Source: Planctomycetales bacterium 10988
GTDB lineage: Bacteria > Planctomycetota > Planctomycetia > Pirellulales > Pb10988
DNA: 64,000 nt
Assembly: GCA_009664345.1 (NCBI GenBank)
Contig: CP043547.1
Location: forward strand, 1,860,001 to 1,924,000
Direction of reading: 5' to 3'
This document shows, one piece after another, positions 9,336 through 19,022 of the stretch. The position numbers and the translations under genes are program-made. Below the pieces are notes generated by a model. It had not been told where the DNA came from. It was given only the letters and a program-made list of their open reading frames with translations, and ran no database searches. Position 1 is the stretch's first letter. Each line of letters starts with the position of its first letter.

Positions 9336-9810
9336 GCATTCCTCAAGGAAAGGGATTCTTTCCTAAGAAAGAGACGACCTCACAACCGGCACCCTCTGCC
9401 ACATCCCCTTATTTTGAACGTCCCTTCCAGAGGGCACAAGGGGGCAAATCAGAAAGGAAATGCTCTCCATTCGCCCATTACTTTCCCTAGATTCTCCAGG
9501 CATCGCACTTTCAAAATATAAAAATTTGAACAATCTCACGAAGAAGAAGGAATTACCGCCTTGTCGAAATGGGCATAAATCGAGAAACTAGAAGGATATC
9601 TATTTGTAACCAATCTCAAACCTACCTTGCCCGCTGGTCCTCCCTCACGACGATGCTTCAGGCTCGAACAAGTTCTTTCTCTTGAGATAAACCACTTCTT
9701 TTCAAGTGTTTATGATCATTGACAAAGAATGGTGAATCGAGTTTTCGTGAAATTCCTCGTCGGTTGGCTTGCGACCCTCGACTCTTTTTCAAAATTAGGA
9801 CCAACCACGT
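9336..9810. other. Divergent intergenic region
   Basis: About 475 bases between the divergent desulfurase and typA genes, presumably holding both promoters. Two short inverted pairs around 9390-9440 (CCCTCTG with CAGAGGG, CCCCTT with AAGGGG) overlap and cannot form together. No gene or known RNA was recognised. Confidence 0.4.
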
Positions 9811-11625
9811 ATGGGAAGTCGTCGTCAAGATATTCGAAATGTTGCCATTATTGCCCACGTCGATCATGGCAAGACCACCTTGGTCGATTGTATGTTGCGG
9901 CAGAGCGGGGAATACCGCGAGAGCCAACTCGTCGGCGAGCGGATTCTCGATTCCAATGAGTTAGAGCGAGAACGCGGGATCACGATTCTTGCCAAGAACA
10001 TCGCCGTCGCTCACAAAGGCGTGAAGATCAATCTTATCGATACCCCTGGCCACGCCGATTTCGGGGGTGAAGTGGAACGCGTCTTGGGAATGGCCGATGG
10101 AGCACTTGTCCTTGTCGATGCTGCCGAAGGCCCGATGCCACAAACCCGCTTTGTCCTCAGTAAAGCCTTTGAATGTGGCCTGCGACCCCTCGTCGTTGTC
10201 AACAAAATCGACCGGCCTGATGCCCGACCTTACGATGTCTTGAATGAGACGTTTGATCTCTTTCTCGATCTGGGAGCGGATGAAGAAACGCTCGACTTCC
10301 CTTATGTCTTTGCCAGCGCAAAAGAGGGATTTGCTTCGGAAGAACCGGAAGAGCAAGGAGATTCCATCGCTCCGTTACTCGATCGCATGGTCGATTTCAT
10401 TCCTGGGCCACAAACCCACGAAGGCGAATTCACCATGCTAGCGACGACGCTCGACTGGTCCGAGTTCGTTGGGCGAATCGCCGTCGGCCGCATTCATTCT
10501 GGAACTGTCAAAAAAGGCCAACCCGTCACTGTCATTCAACGCGATGGCCAATATAACGGGAAAATCGGCTCGGTTCATATCTTTGACAAGCTAGGACGCG
10601 TGGAAGTCGAAGAGGCTCACGCCGGCGACATCGTTGCTCTTGTCGGTCTCGAATCCATCGACATCGGCGATACGATCTGTGCCGTGGATACCCCGAAAGC
10701 TTTACGCCGCCTGGCGGTTGAAGAACCAACGCTTCAGATGGTGTTTGGGATCAATACCTCGCCGCTTGCCGGCCGCGAAGGGAAATTCCTCACCACTCGG
10801 CATTTGCGTGATCGTCTCAATAAAGAACTCGAACGGAATGTCGCCCTCCGCGTGGAATCGATTGAAGGTTCCGAGGCCTTTTCGGTTTCGGGGCGTGGCT
10901 TGCTCCATCTCTCGGTTCTCATTGAAACAATGCGAAGAGAAGGCTTTGAACTTTCGATCGGCAAACCTACCGTCATCATGCGAGAAGTCGATGGCGTCAA
11001 AGAAGAGCCTTACGAAACCCTCGTCGTTGAAGTTCCGCCGGAACGTTTCGGCTCCGTGATGGAACTCGTCAGTCTCCGCAAGGGACAACTGGAAGAAACC
11101 GGCCACCGTGGCGATTATCAGCACTTGGAATTTTCCATTCCTGCCCGTGGGCTGATCGGTTTGCGAACGAAGCTCCTCAATGCAACTCAAGGAACCGCCA
11201 TCATTCACCACCGTTTCCGTGGTTATGGAAAGATCGAAGCCGACATTCCTCATCGAGCCAACGGCGTTTTGGTTTCGATCGGCACCGGAAAGGCCGTCGC
11301 TTTTGGCCTCGATGGCTTGCAAGAAAGGGCGGAACTCTTCATCGCCCCCGGTGATGATATCTACGAAGGAATGGTCGTTGGCGAAAATAGCCGCAACAAC
11401 GATATGACCGTCAATCCAATGAAAGAAAAGAAGCTCACCAACATTCGGGCTTCGCGGAATGACCACAACATTCTCTTGAAACCGCCGAGAGTTCAATCGC
11501 TGGAAGAAGCCCTAGAATATATAGACGAAGACGAACTCGTCGAGGTAACCCCCTCCAAAATTCGTCTCCGTAAAATTCTGCTGAGCGAAAACGATCGCAA
11601 ACGGGCCGCCCGCAAAGGCAAATAA
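9811..11625 (+). CDS. typA: Translational GTPase TypA/BipA
   Basis: A 604-aa ribosome-associated GTPase of the EF-G class, implicated in ribosome assembly and stress adaptation. G motifs are clear: AHVDHGKTT (P-loop, residues 15-23), RERGITI (switch I), [12 protein letters not shown] (switch II) and NKID. Domains II, III and V follow, with the TypA-specific C-terminal domain containing [18 protein letters not shown] and [12 protein letters not shown]. Length is that of the family. It is monocistronic, ending at a shared terminator. Confidence 0.97.
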   Translation: MGSRRQDIRNVAIIAHVDHGKTTLVDCMLRQSGEYRESQLVGERILDSNELERERGITILAKNIAVAHKGVKINLIDTPGHADFGGEVERVLGMADGALVLVDAAEGPMPQTRFVLSKAFECGLRPLVVVNKIDRPDARPYDVLNETFDLFLDLGADEETLDFPYVFASAKEGFASEEPEEQGDSIAPLLDRMVDFIPGPQTHEGEFTMLATTLDWSEFVGRIAVGRIHSGTVKKGQPVTVIQRDGQYNGKIGSVHIFDKLGRVEVEEAHAGDIVALVGLESIDIGDTICAVDTPKALRRLAVEEPTLQMVFGINTSPLAGREGKFLTTRHLRDRLNKELERNVALRVESIEGSEAFSVSGRGLLHLSVLIETMRREGFELSIGKPTVIMREVDGVKEEPYETLVVEVPPERFGSVMELVSLRKGQLEETGHRGDYQHLEFSIPARGLIGLRTKLLNATQGTAIIHHRFRGYGKIEADIPHRANGVLVSIGTGKAVAFGLDGLQERAELFIAPGDDIYEGMVVGENSRNNDMTVNPMKEKKLTNIRASRNDHNILLKPPRVQSLEEALEYIDEDELVEVTPSKIRLRKILLSENDRKRAARKGK

Positions 11626-11652
11626 CCGCAAAGTTCAAAGATCGAGCATTCC

Positions 11653-11690
11653 AAACCCTGTTGATTAAACGCTATCAGCAGGGTTTATCT
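11653..11690. terminator. Bidirectional terminator between typA and the convergent gene
   Basis: A 13-bp stem with one G-U pair, AAACCCTGTTGAT (11653-11665) with ATCAGCAGGGTTT (11674-11686), loop of eight. It overlaps the stop codon of the minus-strand gene (11685-11687). The U tract on the plus side is short and interrupted (TATCTTTTG). Confidence 0.7.
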
Positions 11691-12731
11691 TTTGACCAAA
11701 TTCTGATCGGCTCGAAATTTAGCGATCGCCGAAGCGGTAGAGAAGGGGGCTTGAATATCTACCGAATCGAAGCGAAACAGCAATTGCGAATCGCGTTCGA
11801 CTTGATAAAGCCCATAAGGAATCGGCGATTCGCCCGCTTTTAAAATCAGCGAGACAAGCACAATCTCCCGTAATTCCAGCGTTTCCATCCGCGGATAGCG
11901 ATAAACGGTCAACACCGGAGTTCGTTCATCAAGAAGACCCGACAGCCACTCGGCATCCGCTTCATCCCCCCAACGAGTCACCGCAACCACGGCATAAGGC
12001 CGCAGCGCCGGCAAACGCCCCGGCGTCGCCAACAATGATTTCGCTGGCAAAAGACAAGCAGGGTCTTCATGAACAATCCCGGTCAACAGCCGACCTAAAT
12101 CAGCCGTCGATCGAATAGGCTGAGCAATCCAAGCAGAAATGAAACTTTTTAGAAGTCTCTTCTCTTGAACAAGCTTGGTGTCTGACTCTGCAATCTTTAA
12201 ATGATGCATCAACTGCGGGCTAGAAAGCAGGGCCGCCATCCGCCGACTTGCTTCCAATTGTAAAGGAGTCGGAGCAGGCGGTTGTTGAAGCAAATTGATT
12301 TCTGCCCACAGAGCGGCCGTTAAAGAACGGCGAAACTCAACAGTAAAGGCTTCTTCAGGCCGATTCGCTTGAGCAAGAGATAACTGAAGACCTTGCACCT
12401 TTTTTAAATAACGTTCCGCAAGCGTTTTCGCATTACTTGTTTCATTTAAAAACTCAGACACCCCTTGCATGAGCGTTGGTTCAGTCTGAAAGAGATTTCC
12501 ATAGTAAGAACCTGCTGAGTCTTCAAAAACATTTTCTGACACTTGCAGTGTCTCGATAAAATGTTCTCTCACCGAAGGAATGCCTGAACGATCCGAGTGT
12601 GAATTGAACTCAGAAGATTGTGGTTCTGCCTTTACAACTTGTGAAATGAGTAAAGACAATGTGATCCCTACAAAAAGAGAACCTTTTTGCAACGGACTCA
12701 ATAACAAAAGAAATGGTCGTAAACGCCTCAC
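11685..12731 (-). CDS. Secreted protein of unknown function, 348 aa
   Basis: The N-terminus is basic (MRRLRPF), followed by a hydrophobic segment ending SLLISQVVKAEP, a probable signal peptide. A helical body follows. Around residues 235-300 a HEAT-like segment (LRPYAVVAVTRWGDEADAEWLSGLL) is suggestive but not conclusive. GTG 12731 has GAGGAGG 5 to 6 bases upstream, a strong ribosome site. I recognise no family; neighbours give no functional clue. Confidence 0.72.
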   Translation of the reverse strand: MRRLRPFLLLLSPLQKGSLFVGITLSLLISQVVKAEPQSSEFNSHSDRSGIPSVREHFIETLQVSENVFEDSAGSYYGNLFQTEPTLMQGVSEFLNETSNAKTLAERYLKKVQGLQLSLAQANRPEEAFTVEFRRSLTAALWAEINLLQQPPAPTPLQLEASRRMAALLSSPQLMHHLKIAESDTKLVQEKRLLKSFISAWIAQPIRSTADLGRLLTGIVHEDPACLLPAKSLLATPGRLPALRPYAVVAVTRWGDEADAEWLSGLLDERTPVLTVYRYPRMETLELREIVLVSLILKAGESPIPYGLYQVERDSQLLFRFDSVDIQAPFSTASAIAKFRADQNLVKR

Positions 12732-13241
12732 CGAATCCTCCTCACGGGGAAAGCATCCCCAATTCCGAGATACGACAAAATGGGATTCGGCCCTAAAACG
12801 ATTCCTTAGCCGACAATCGCCTCCTGCGGTGAAGCACCCTCATTTTACTTAACGTGTGTGGAACTCGTCCAATGATTCTTTAGGAAATCTTGGTCGATCG
12901 GACCAAAAATTTTCTCCGCTACAAACGGAAATCCCTTATATCCCACAGCAACCATTTAATGTTAACAACAGATGCAATCAAAATAAAAAACCAACCGAAA
13001 AGAAAGTTGACAGTTAGTTCTTCATCGTGGGTTAAGAAAAGAATCGCTGGTGGGAAGAGATTCCCCATTGGAGTTGCTACGTCACAAAACGAAAGAAAAT
13101 CAAGATTGGATCAAAGAAGATTAAAACTGCAAGTAGGAAAGAGAAGCTACCCAGTTCAATAGCAGAGAATCAATAAACTTTAACGATTAAACATTTTATA
13201 GAATATCAGAATAGATAATTTATAAAAAGAAGGTAATCTAT
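12732..13241. other. A+T-rich intergenic region, no gene seen
   Basis: About 510 bases rich in A and T. An open frame at 12890-13162 has lysine-rich, low-complexity content, no ribosome site and no family similarity. No structured RNA was recognised. Confidence 0.45.
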
Positions 13242-14417
13242 TTAATCAAGATAACCGTAAACAACTTCCCCATTGAGGATGGTTGTTACAATCTCTAAAG
13301 TTGATTGATTGAAACGATGTGGCTTATTCTGGAAATAAAACACAACCAGATCGGCTGGTGACCCCGGAAAAAGGGTAGGGATGGGCTGTTGTAATAATTT
13401 GGCAGGTTGTGAAGTGACTAAAGAGATGGCATCTGCCAAGCTTATTTGCAACCCATTCACACAATTGGCGATTGCCGTCGATAGCGGAGTAATCACACCG
13501 GCCACGTCTTTAGCTTTGTTTTGAAAATGAAGAAAATGTGAATCGCTAATCGAAACGGGCACCCCTTGAAGTTGATAATCCCCAGGAGGCAGCCCCGTCA
13601 GACTTGTCATACAACTTGCTAGAAAACAATGCAATGAACCTTTTGCCTTGAGCAATGTTTTTAAAAGTCGTTCATCAAGCGAAAATCCATCTCCCACAAG
13701 GCATGCCATTAAACGATCTTCCAGTAGAAAATCTATCAAATGATTTGTGGAATAACTTTCCAGAAGTTGAAGAAGAAAAGGTTCTAGAAAAGCAGCCCCC
13801 TTTTCAACCGCGGATGAAAACAAAGGAGATCGCAAACTATCTTTTGTTAATCCAAGCACGATTTTATTTAAAATCGCCTGCTCTAGGAAATCTTCATTAT
13901 TTAATGACTCTAGAGAGAGTGTCAGAAGTCGAATACGACCTTCGGCAATCTTTTGATAATAAGCAACTTCTTCCCAAAGGGCAGGGCGAATCGAATCTAG
14001 CTGATGATCTGGCCGCCAGACTTCCTCTTCGGATAGATAAGGCCCTTCTAAATGAATCCCTTGAATTGCTTGATTGATTTTATTTGACTGTTTACAAGCG
14101 GTGGTGATGACTTCAAGAGAATGTTCAAAAACTTCAGAAGTGTTTGTTGTTAACGTTGGAAACAAATGAGTAATTCCAAAACGAAAACATTCTTCCACAA
14201 TCTTTTGCACGCGATCCGGTGTTAACTGTGGAGATGCAAAGTTTTGTCCTAACATCCCATGACAATTTAAATCCCAGAACCCCGGCGAGACCCAAGGCAG
14301 ATTTGCATTCAACAATTCCGGATCGTGGATCGGGCTGACTTGGGTAATTTGATTCCCTTGCCAAACAATCCGCGTGGGGGTACCCGTTTGATAATGTCGG
14401 GCAATACATTCCATCAT
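13242..14417 (-). CDS. NagA-like amidohydrolase homologue lacking catalytic residues
   Basis: 391 aa, aligned by eye along its length with N-acetylglucosamine-6-phosphate deacetylase: SPGFWDLNCHG near residue 45, THLFPTLTTNTSE near 84, IHLEGPYLS at 121-129, and a C-terminal LVTSQPAKLL...GSPADLVVF block. The metal-ligand Glu of HLEGP is kept (E124). The two metal histidines (AGHS and THLYNAM regions), the substrate histidine (ADGLH) and the catalytic Asp (LVTDA) of the E. coli enzyme map to LGLTKDS, AAFLEPF, GDGFS and FLASCM. It is intact with a good ribosome site (AGGGG before ATG 14417), so it is probably a repurposed or inactive homologue. It lies in A+T-rich DNA. Confidence 0.75.
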   Translation of the reverse strand: MMECIARHYQTGTPTRIVWQGNQITQVSPIHDPELLNANLPWVSPGFWDLNCHGMLGQNFASPQLTPDRVQKIVEECFRFGITHLFPTLTTNTSEVFEHSLEVITTACKQSNKINQAIQGIHLEGPYLSEEEVWRPDHQLDSIRPALWEEVAYYQKIAEGRIRLLTLSLESLNNEDFLEQAILNKIVLGLTKDSLRSPLFSSAVEKGAAFLEPFLLQLLESYSTNHLIDFLLEDRLMACLVGDGFSLDERLLKTLLKAKGSLHCFLASCMTSLTGLPPGDYQLQGVPVSISDSHFLHFQNKAKDVAGVITPLSTAIANCVNGLQISLADAISLVTSQPAKLLQQPIPTLFPGSPADLVVFYFQNKPHRFNQSTLEIVTTILNGEVVYGYLD

Positions 14418-14523
14418 TCCGCCCCTTTAAAGATTAGAAAGTTTCGTCAGAGGAATAGTGTAATTTTTTTTCCTCCGGGGACGGAATGAGCTTTTTTAAA
14501 TCATTACAATTTATGACAGTTCT

Positions 14524-14970
14524 TTATTCTTCATAAAAGGTCGGCGGGGCCATTCGTTCATAAGGCGAAGGGGATACGACTTCAATGGCGGGCGGTGGAC
14601 CGTAAGCTGGCGGAGTGACTTGCGAGGGAATCGTCGAATACCACCCATGCGGATTGCTGGAGAAATAAGGAATCGCCTGAAGGTTGGGACGAGCGGCGGA
14701 GTGTCCATAAAACCGGCGAATTTCCAATCGTTGCTGGCGAGCGGCGGCTTTCGCGGCAGCCCGTTGATGAACGGCATGAGCACGGGCGGCGGAACTTCCT
14801 GGGAAAAGACCTAAATCGGCCGCAGGGGGCACAATCGGAGTCGGCAACATTTCCACCTCTTCCACCGGCTGGGCTTCATCGACCCATTGAAGAAGTTGGG
14901 GTTCTTGAGCCAAGGCGGATTGCGACACTACGATCAAACCGCCGAGTGCTAACCATTGAAAAATCTTCAC
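14524..14970 (-). CDS. Secreted Pro/Ala-rich protein of unknown function, 148 aa
   Basis: MKIFQWLALGGLIVVSQSALAQ is a clear signal peptide with an AxA-type cleavage site. The mature protein has an Ala/Arg-rich helical stretch (around residues 58-85, SSAARAHAVHQRAAAKAAAR) and a Pro/Tyr-rich tail. No family is recognised. It is monocistronic on the minus strand, separated from the NagA-like gene by about 100 bases. Confidence 0.68.
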   Translation of the reverse strand: MKIFQWLALGGLIVVSQSALAQEPQLLQWVDEAQPVEEVEMLPTPIVPPAADLGLFPGSSAARAHAVHQRAAAKAAARQQRLEIRRFYGHSAARPNLQAIPYFSSNPHGWYSTIPSQVTPPAYGPPPAIEVVSPSPYERMAPPTFYEE

Positions 14971-15309
14971 ACTTTACTCCTTCAGGAAAGCGAAGGTGTT
15001 CTCTCAGTCGTTTCAAATTCGAGTCAATGCCCAAATATCGATACGATGCACGCAGAAACATTGTGCGCTCTGACAGATACCATCGACGCTTTCCCGAGGA
15101 TGTTCTCAGCTCGGAAAACCGGAAGAGCCCGTTTTTTTGCGATTCGCTCGCCTCTTATAATCAATGCAAGAGTTCAGCAGGTATTCCGACTCTTCCGCAT
15201 CCTACAGGTCCTGACAATTCCCCTTGTATTCACATCACAAGGAACAATTGTTTTGTAGGGATTACTCGTTGAATACTACAACTAAGAGACTCGGGCTCAT
15301 AAGTGGAGC
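14971..15309. other. Intergenic region, no gene seen
   Basis: About 340 bases between two minus-strand genes. It should contain the promoter of the small secreted protein and the 3' end of the anti-sigma transcript. A G+C-rich patch followed by seven T near 15120-15137 is not a clean hairpin. Confidence 0.4.
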
Positions 15310-16134
15310 TTAAGTCCAATCAGACGATTTCAAGAAGTAATTCACGCGAGTGCGGTCTTCGCGAGTGCCTTCGATGACCAAGACAAATTGCCATTGGCTT
15401 TTGTTGTCTTGCCATGCGGTTCCCCAAAGTTGGCCGGTATTAAAGGCTTTTCCGGGGCGATTGGGCAGTTGTTTCGCTTTGCCATGTAGACGGCGTACGA
15501 TGAGAACGCCTTGCACTTTGCTGCGGGGGTCTTCCAGCCGATAGATTCCATAAGCATGAGAATCTTGAAAGGCAAGCTGGCGAAGGACGTATCGTTCCTC
15601 AATCTGAGGGCTAAAGGGAAGAGTGAGCTTTTTGACCGGCTTTGCGGCAGCAAGATGATTGTAAATCGAGAAACCTTCTTGAACGGCAAACTCCACGGTC
15701 TGGCCGCGATCGTTGGGGTGTTGAAACCACCAGCCACCGACAACAAGCATCACTGAGGCTGCCAAAGCTGCCCACAAGACATGTCTTCGCCATAAAGTAG
15801 GCTTTGTCTCTTGTACCAATTCGGATTCGGGAGAGGTTAAAGAGACAAGCTCGCGGGAAGCTTCCGATTGAACCGGCTGTTCTTGTTCAGAAGGAGTGGC
15901 AGAGGCCGCCTGCTGAAGACTTTGCAGAATACGAGCTTCCAATCCGAGCGGAAGTTCGACCTCTTCCATCGCATCACGGATCAAGCGATCTTGCTGTTCG
16001 GTCTTTTCTTTATAAGCAACCAATTCGGGATTGTTCGCGAGTTGTTGATTCAACTCATTCAACTCCGTCTCCAAATGGTCCGGATGATCGGGCCGACAGG
16101 ATTCGAGTTGTTGAAGGAGTTCCCGCGAAATCAT
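15310..16134 (-). CDS. Probable membrane-anchored anti-sigma factor
   Basis: 274 aa, lying 44 bases downstream of an ECF sigma gene on the same strand. The N-terminal 120 residues are soluble, acidic and helical (LETELNELNQQLANNPEL); one transmembrane segment follows near residues 132-152 (VLWAALAASVMLVVGGWWF), then an external domain of about 120 residues. That topology and position fit an anti-sigma factor, though no HxxxCxxC zinc motif is visible. The assignment rests mainly on context. Confidence 0.65.
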   Translation of the reverse strand: MISRELLQQLESCRPDHPDHLETELNELNQQLANNPELVAYKEKTEQQDRLIRDAMEEVELPLGLEARILQSLQQAASATPSEQEQPVQSEASRELVSLTSPESELVQETKPTLWRRHVLWAALAASVMLVVGGWWFQHPNDRGQTVEFAVQEGFSIYNHLAAAKPVKKLTLPFSPQIEERYVLRQLAFQDSHAYGIYRLEDPRSKVQGVLIVRRLHGKAKQLPNRPGKAFNTGQLWGTAWQDNKSQWQFVLVIEGTREDRTRVNYFLKSSDWT

Positions 16135-16178
16135 GATTCAAATCCGCAAAAATCAGTTGCAATTAAAATGAGAAACCA

Positions 16179-16727
16179 TTACTCATCGGAGTGATGGTTG
16201 GAAAGTCGGTCGCTCTCCGTGGTCGTTACGATGTCAGAAGATAATTTGTCTTTGAGTGTCCGCTTTGCTCTAGCGAGCCTGCTCATGACCGTGCCGATGG
16301 GAATATCCAACGTTTCGGCAATTTCACGATAAGACTGGTCTTCGTAATAAAACAGAACCAATACTAAACGATATTCCTCGGAAAGACTATTGAGAATTAG
16401 TTGAAGCCGCTCGCTATCGATGGGCCCCTCGATTTCTTCTTCCGCGGGAATCAAATCCAGGGTTTCCCACGTGACCTCCGTAATTTTTCGCTTCCGGCAC
16501 TCACTTCGAAAGAGATTCCGCAGAATCGTAAATAACCAAGCTTTGGCTCCTTCCATCGTCTTTAATTGATGAAAGTTGGTTTGTGCCTGGAGAAATGTCT
16601 GCTGGACCAAATCCTCCGCATCAGCATTGGAGCCGGTGAGACGATAGGCATAGCGATACAATCCCCCATGATACTCCTTAACAAGAAGAATCAATTCCGG
16701 TGGGATCTGGTTCGAAGGTGCAGACAT
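16179..16727 (-). CDS. ECF-type RNA polymerase sigma factor
   Basis: 182-aa sigma-70 family factor with only regions 2 and 4. Region 2: YRYAYRLTGSNADAEDLVQQTFLQA (residues 24-48) and GAKAWLFTILRNLFRSECRKRK. Region 4: LSEEYRLVLVLFYYEDQSYREIAETL and IPIGTVMSRLARAKRTLK, the helix-turn-helix that reads the -35 element. Expected to direct a regulon controlled by the downstream membrane protein. An autoregulatory promoter would lie in the 490-base gap upstream, but I could not assign one. Confidence 0.94.
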   Translation of the reverse strand: MSAPSNQIPPELILLVKEYHGGLYRYAYRLTGSNADAEDLVQQTFLQAQTNFHQLKTMEGAKAWLFTILRNLFRSECRKRKITEVTWETLDLIPAEEEIEGPIDSERLQLILNSLSEEYRLVLVLFYYEDQSYREIAETLDIPIGTVMSRLARAKRTLKDKLSSDIVTTTESDRLSNHHSDE

Positions 16728-17221
16728 GGCCTGTTCCCATGTCAGGACGTCAAATGGGGGTGAATTATTCCCGCGTTTTTCAATTTCTATCCATTTTCCA
16801 GCTTTTCACCCAGGGTTCGAATCGAACTCACGGCGAGCGGAATGGGTTTGCCATTCACACTTTTCGAAATTGATGGTGCGAGAGTGGTGATTTTACCAAT
16901 CGATCTTTCGCCTGACTAAGGGTTGGTTCGTTTTCTTGGGGAAAAGGTTGTAGAAAATCTGAAAGATCGGGAAAAATTCTTGTGGATTTCTCATTTCCTC
17001 GGAAAAATCTCAAGGAAAAGTGGCTTCCCTAAACTCATGCAATAGAAGCAGTTAGAAACTTCAACCATCTTTCTATTCCAACTTCTTATCTAGGAGAGTC
17101 GTTTTTTTAAGGATTCCGGGAATATTTGGGAAGGTCCATGCATCTGTTCTATAGCGGCGAATCAATGTGAGTTTCGTTGCGATTAATCAACTATTGATTT
17201 TCTATTTAAGGATTTTGACTG
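16728..17221. other. Divergent intergenic region
   Basis: About 490 bases between the ECF sigma gene and a divergent lipoprotein gene. No coding frame. A GGTTCGAATC sequence near 16813 is not part of a tRNA cloverleaf. Presumed to contain both promoters. Confidence 0.4.
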
Positions 17222-17395
17222 ATGAAAAAGTTTGCCCTCTTGGCGATGTTGCTCGGCACCCCCTTTGTCACCTTCACCACCGGTTGCGAACCTGCTCCCA
17301 CCGAAGAAATGGAAGATGCTGCTGACGATGCTGCTGATGCCACCGAAGACGCTGTTGAAGATGCTGGCGATGCCGCCGAAGAAGCTACCGAATAG
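17222..17395 (+). CDS. Small acidic lipoprotein, 57 aa
   Basis: ATG 17222 to TAG 17395. MKKFALLAMLLGTPFVTFTT, then Gly-Cys, forms a lipoprotein signal with cysteine 22 as the probable lipid anchor. The mature 36 residues are almost entirely Ala, Asp, Glu and Thr in repeating DAADDAADATEDA-like units, so it is extremely acidic and probably helical. AAGGA lies 9 bases upstream and a hairpin terminator follows at 17521. Function unknown. Confidence 0.7.
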   Translation: MKKFALLAMLLGTPFVTFTTGCEPAPTEEMEDAADDAADATEDAVEDAGDAAEEATE

Positions 17396-17520
17396 TGCTG
17401 TCGATAGACAGTACGCTCTTCTTTTTAGATTGACGATATGTCTTGAGCGGTGAATAACTTCCAAATGGTTTAAACTCTCAAGGTCTTATCTTCCATCTTA
17501 AAACGAACAGCACAAAAAAA

Positions 17521-17554
17521 GAGCGAGGGAAGCAACATTTGGCTTTCCTCGCTC
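17521..17554. terminator. Bidirectional terminator
   Basis: Stem GAGCGAGGGAAGC (17521-17533) with GCTTTCCTCGCTC (17542-17554), 13 bp with one G-U pair, flanked by an A-run on the left and T-rich sequence on the right. It serves the 57-aa lipoprotein gene and the convergent gcvPA. Confidence 0.9.
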
Positions 17555-17584
17555 TTTTGTTTTATAACAAACTTGATTTTCTAT

Positions 17585-18961
17585 CTAAGATGGAGAATTG
17601 ACCATCGGTTGAGCGGTGGAAACCAATTGCACGGTGGCTGCCAAGGCCTCAATTTCTTGCTTGGTTCGCTTTTCGGTGACTGCCACTAGGAAGCAATCTT
17701 CCAATTCCGGATACCATTTTCCTAACGGAATCCCCGCAAAAAATCCTTGATCTCGCATATCTTTAAGTAATTGATCGACTTTGCCTTCCCGATCGCGAAT
17801 CACGAATTCCTTGCAATATGGTTGCTTGAAGGCGGCCTCAAGGCGATCTTCTTTGGTCAGCAACTCCATGGCATAGTGGGCTTTTTGAAGACAGAGTTGT
17901 GCCAATTCTTTCATCCCCTGCGGTCCCATCAGTGAAAGATAGATGGTGGAGCGGAGAGCCAATAAGCCTTGATTGGTGCAAATATTACTGGTTGCTTTGT
18001 CTCGGCGGATGTGTTGTTCGCGAGTTTGTAAGGTCAGGACCCAACAGGTTTTGCCGCGTTGATCGGTAGTTTGACCGACCAGCCGCCCTGGCATTTTACG
18101 GATTAGGGATTCTCGACAGGCCAGAATCCCCAAGTACGGCCCCCCGAAGGCCATGGGATTTCCCAAAGATTGCCCTTCCGCCACCACGACATCGGCTCCA
18201 AGTTCGCTGGGGCGTTTCAATATCCCCAGGCTCGTTGGATCAACACTCATGATCACCGAAGCACCCGCTTGGTGGGCGATCTCGGCCAGCTTGGCGGCTG
18301 CTTCGAGATTTCCGAAGAAGTTTGGATGTTGAAGCAAGACGCAAGCCGTTTGATCATCAATCGCTTTGGCTAAGGCTTCTGGAGAAAGAACCCCTTCAGT
18401 TGCCGGTAAGACGACGAGTTCCGCATCGAGATTCTCCAAGTACGTCGCAATAATCTGGCGATGTTCCGGATGAACTGAATCGCAAGTGACGACCTTATTT
18501 GCCTTGCGATGGGCACTTAAACACATGAGGACCGCTTCGCAGGCCGCCGAACCGCCGTCGTACAGACTGGCATTCGAAACTTCCATCCCGGTCAGTTGCG
18601 TGATCAGTGTTTGGTATTCGAAAAAAACCTGCAAGTTTCCCTGACTGGCTTCCGCCTGATATGGCGTGTACGACGTGTAATATTCCCCCCGAGAGGCCAA
18701 GTGATCGACCACGGCGGGGATGAAATGATCGTAACTTCCACCACCCAGGAAACAGATATTTTCGTTGCAGGAAGTATTTTGCGTGGCGAGCCTTTGAACA
18801 TGCGAAGTGAGTTCGATTTCCGTCAGTGCCCGACCGATGTCCAGCGGCTGAGTTAGTCGCAATTCTTGGGGCACTTGGGAATAAAGTTCTTCGATAGAAG
18901 AGGCACCGAGCACCTTCAACATCGCCTCTTCATCCTGAGGCGTATTCAAAATAAAAGGCAT
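17585..18961 (-). CDS. gcvPA: Glycine dehydrogenase (decarboxylating) subunit 1
   Basis: The N-terminal half of a split P-protein of the glycine cleavage system, which decarboxylates glycine and passes aminomethyl to lipoyl-GcvH. 458 aa, normal for the family; landmarks are CFLGGGSYDHFIPAVVDHL, YTPYQAEASQGNLQVFFEYQ, SNASLYDGGSAACEAVLM and FGGPYLGILACRESLIRKMPGR. The PLP lysine sits in the partner subunit GcvPB, which is not in this window. AAAGGA lies 8 bases before ATG 18961. Last gene of gcvT-gcvH-gcvPA. Confidence 0.96.
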   Translation of the reverse strand: MPFILNTPQDEEAMLKVLGASSIEELYSQVPQELRLTQPLDIGRALTEIELTSHVQRLATQNTSCNENICFLGGGSYDHFIPAVVDHLASRGEYYTSYTPYQAEASQGNLQVFFEYQTLITQLTGMEVSNASLYDGGSAACEAVLMCLSAHRKANKVVTCDSVHPEHRQIIATYLENLDAELVVLPATEGVLSPEALAKAIDDQTACVLLQHPNFFGNLEAAAKLAEIAHQAGASVIMSVDPTSLGILKRPSELGADVVVAEGQSLGNPMAFGGPYLGILACRESLIRKMPGRLVGQTTDQRGKTCWVLTLQTREQHIRRDKATSNICTNQGLLALRSTIYLSLMGPQGMKELAQLCLQKAHYAMELLTKEDRLEAAFKQPYCKEFVIRDREGKVDQLLKDMRDQGFFAGIPLGKWYPELEDCFLVAVTEKRTKQEIEALAATVQLVSTAQPMVNSPS

Positions 18962-19022
18962 CAGCCAGTCCTTTGTGGGAAAGTCAGAGTCTTATTAGAG
19001 GGCAGATCGCAGGACAACGGAA

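Noticed and set aside
10702-11496. 264-codon minus-strand frame inside typA
   Set aside because: Antisense to highly conserved typA domains; no independent evidence.
12890-13162. Possible 90-aa plus-strand gene
   Set aside because: Lysine/serine-rich low-complexity translation, no Shine-Dalgarno site, A+T-rich non-coding surroundings.
16810-16835. tRNA-like GGTTCGAATC T-loop sequence
   Set aside because: No acceptor, D or anticodon stems can be built around it.
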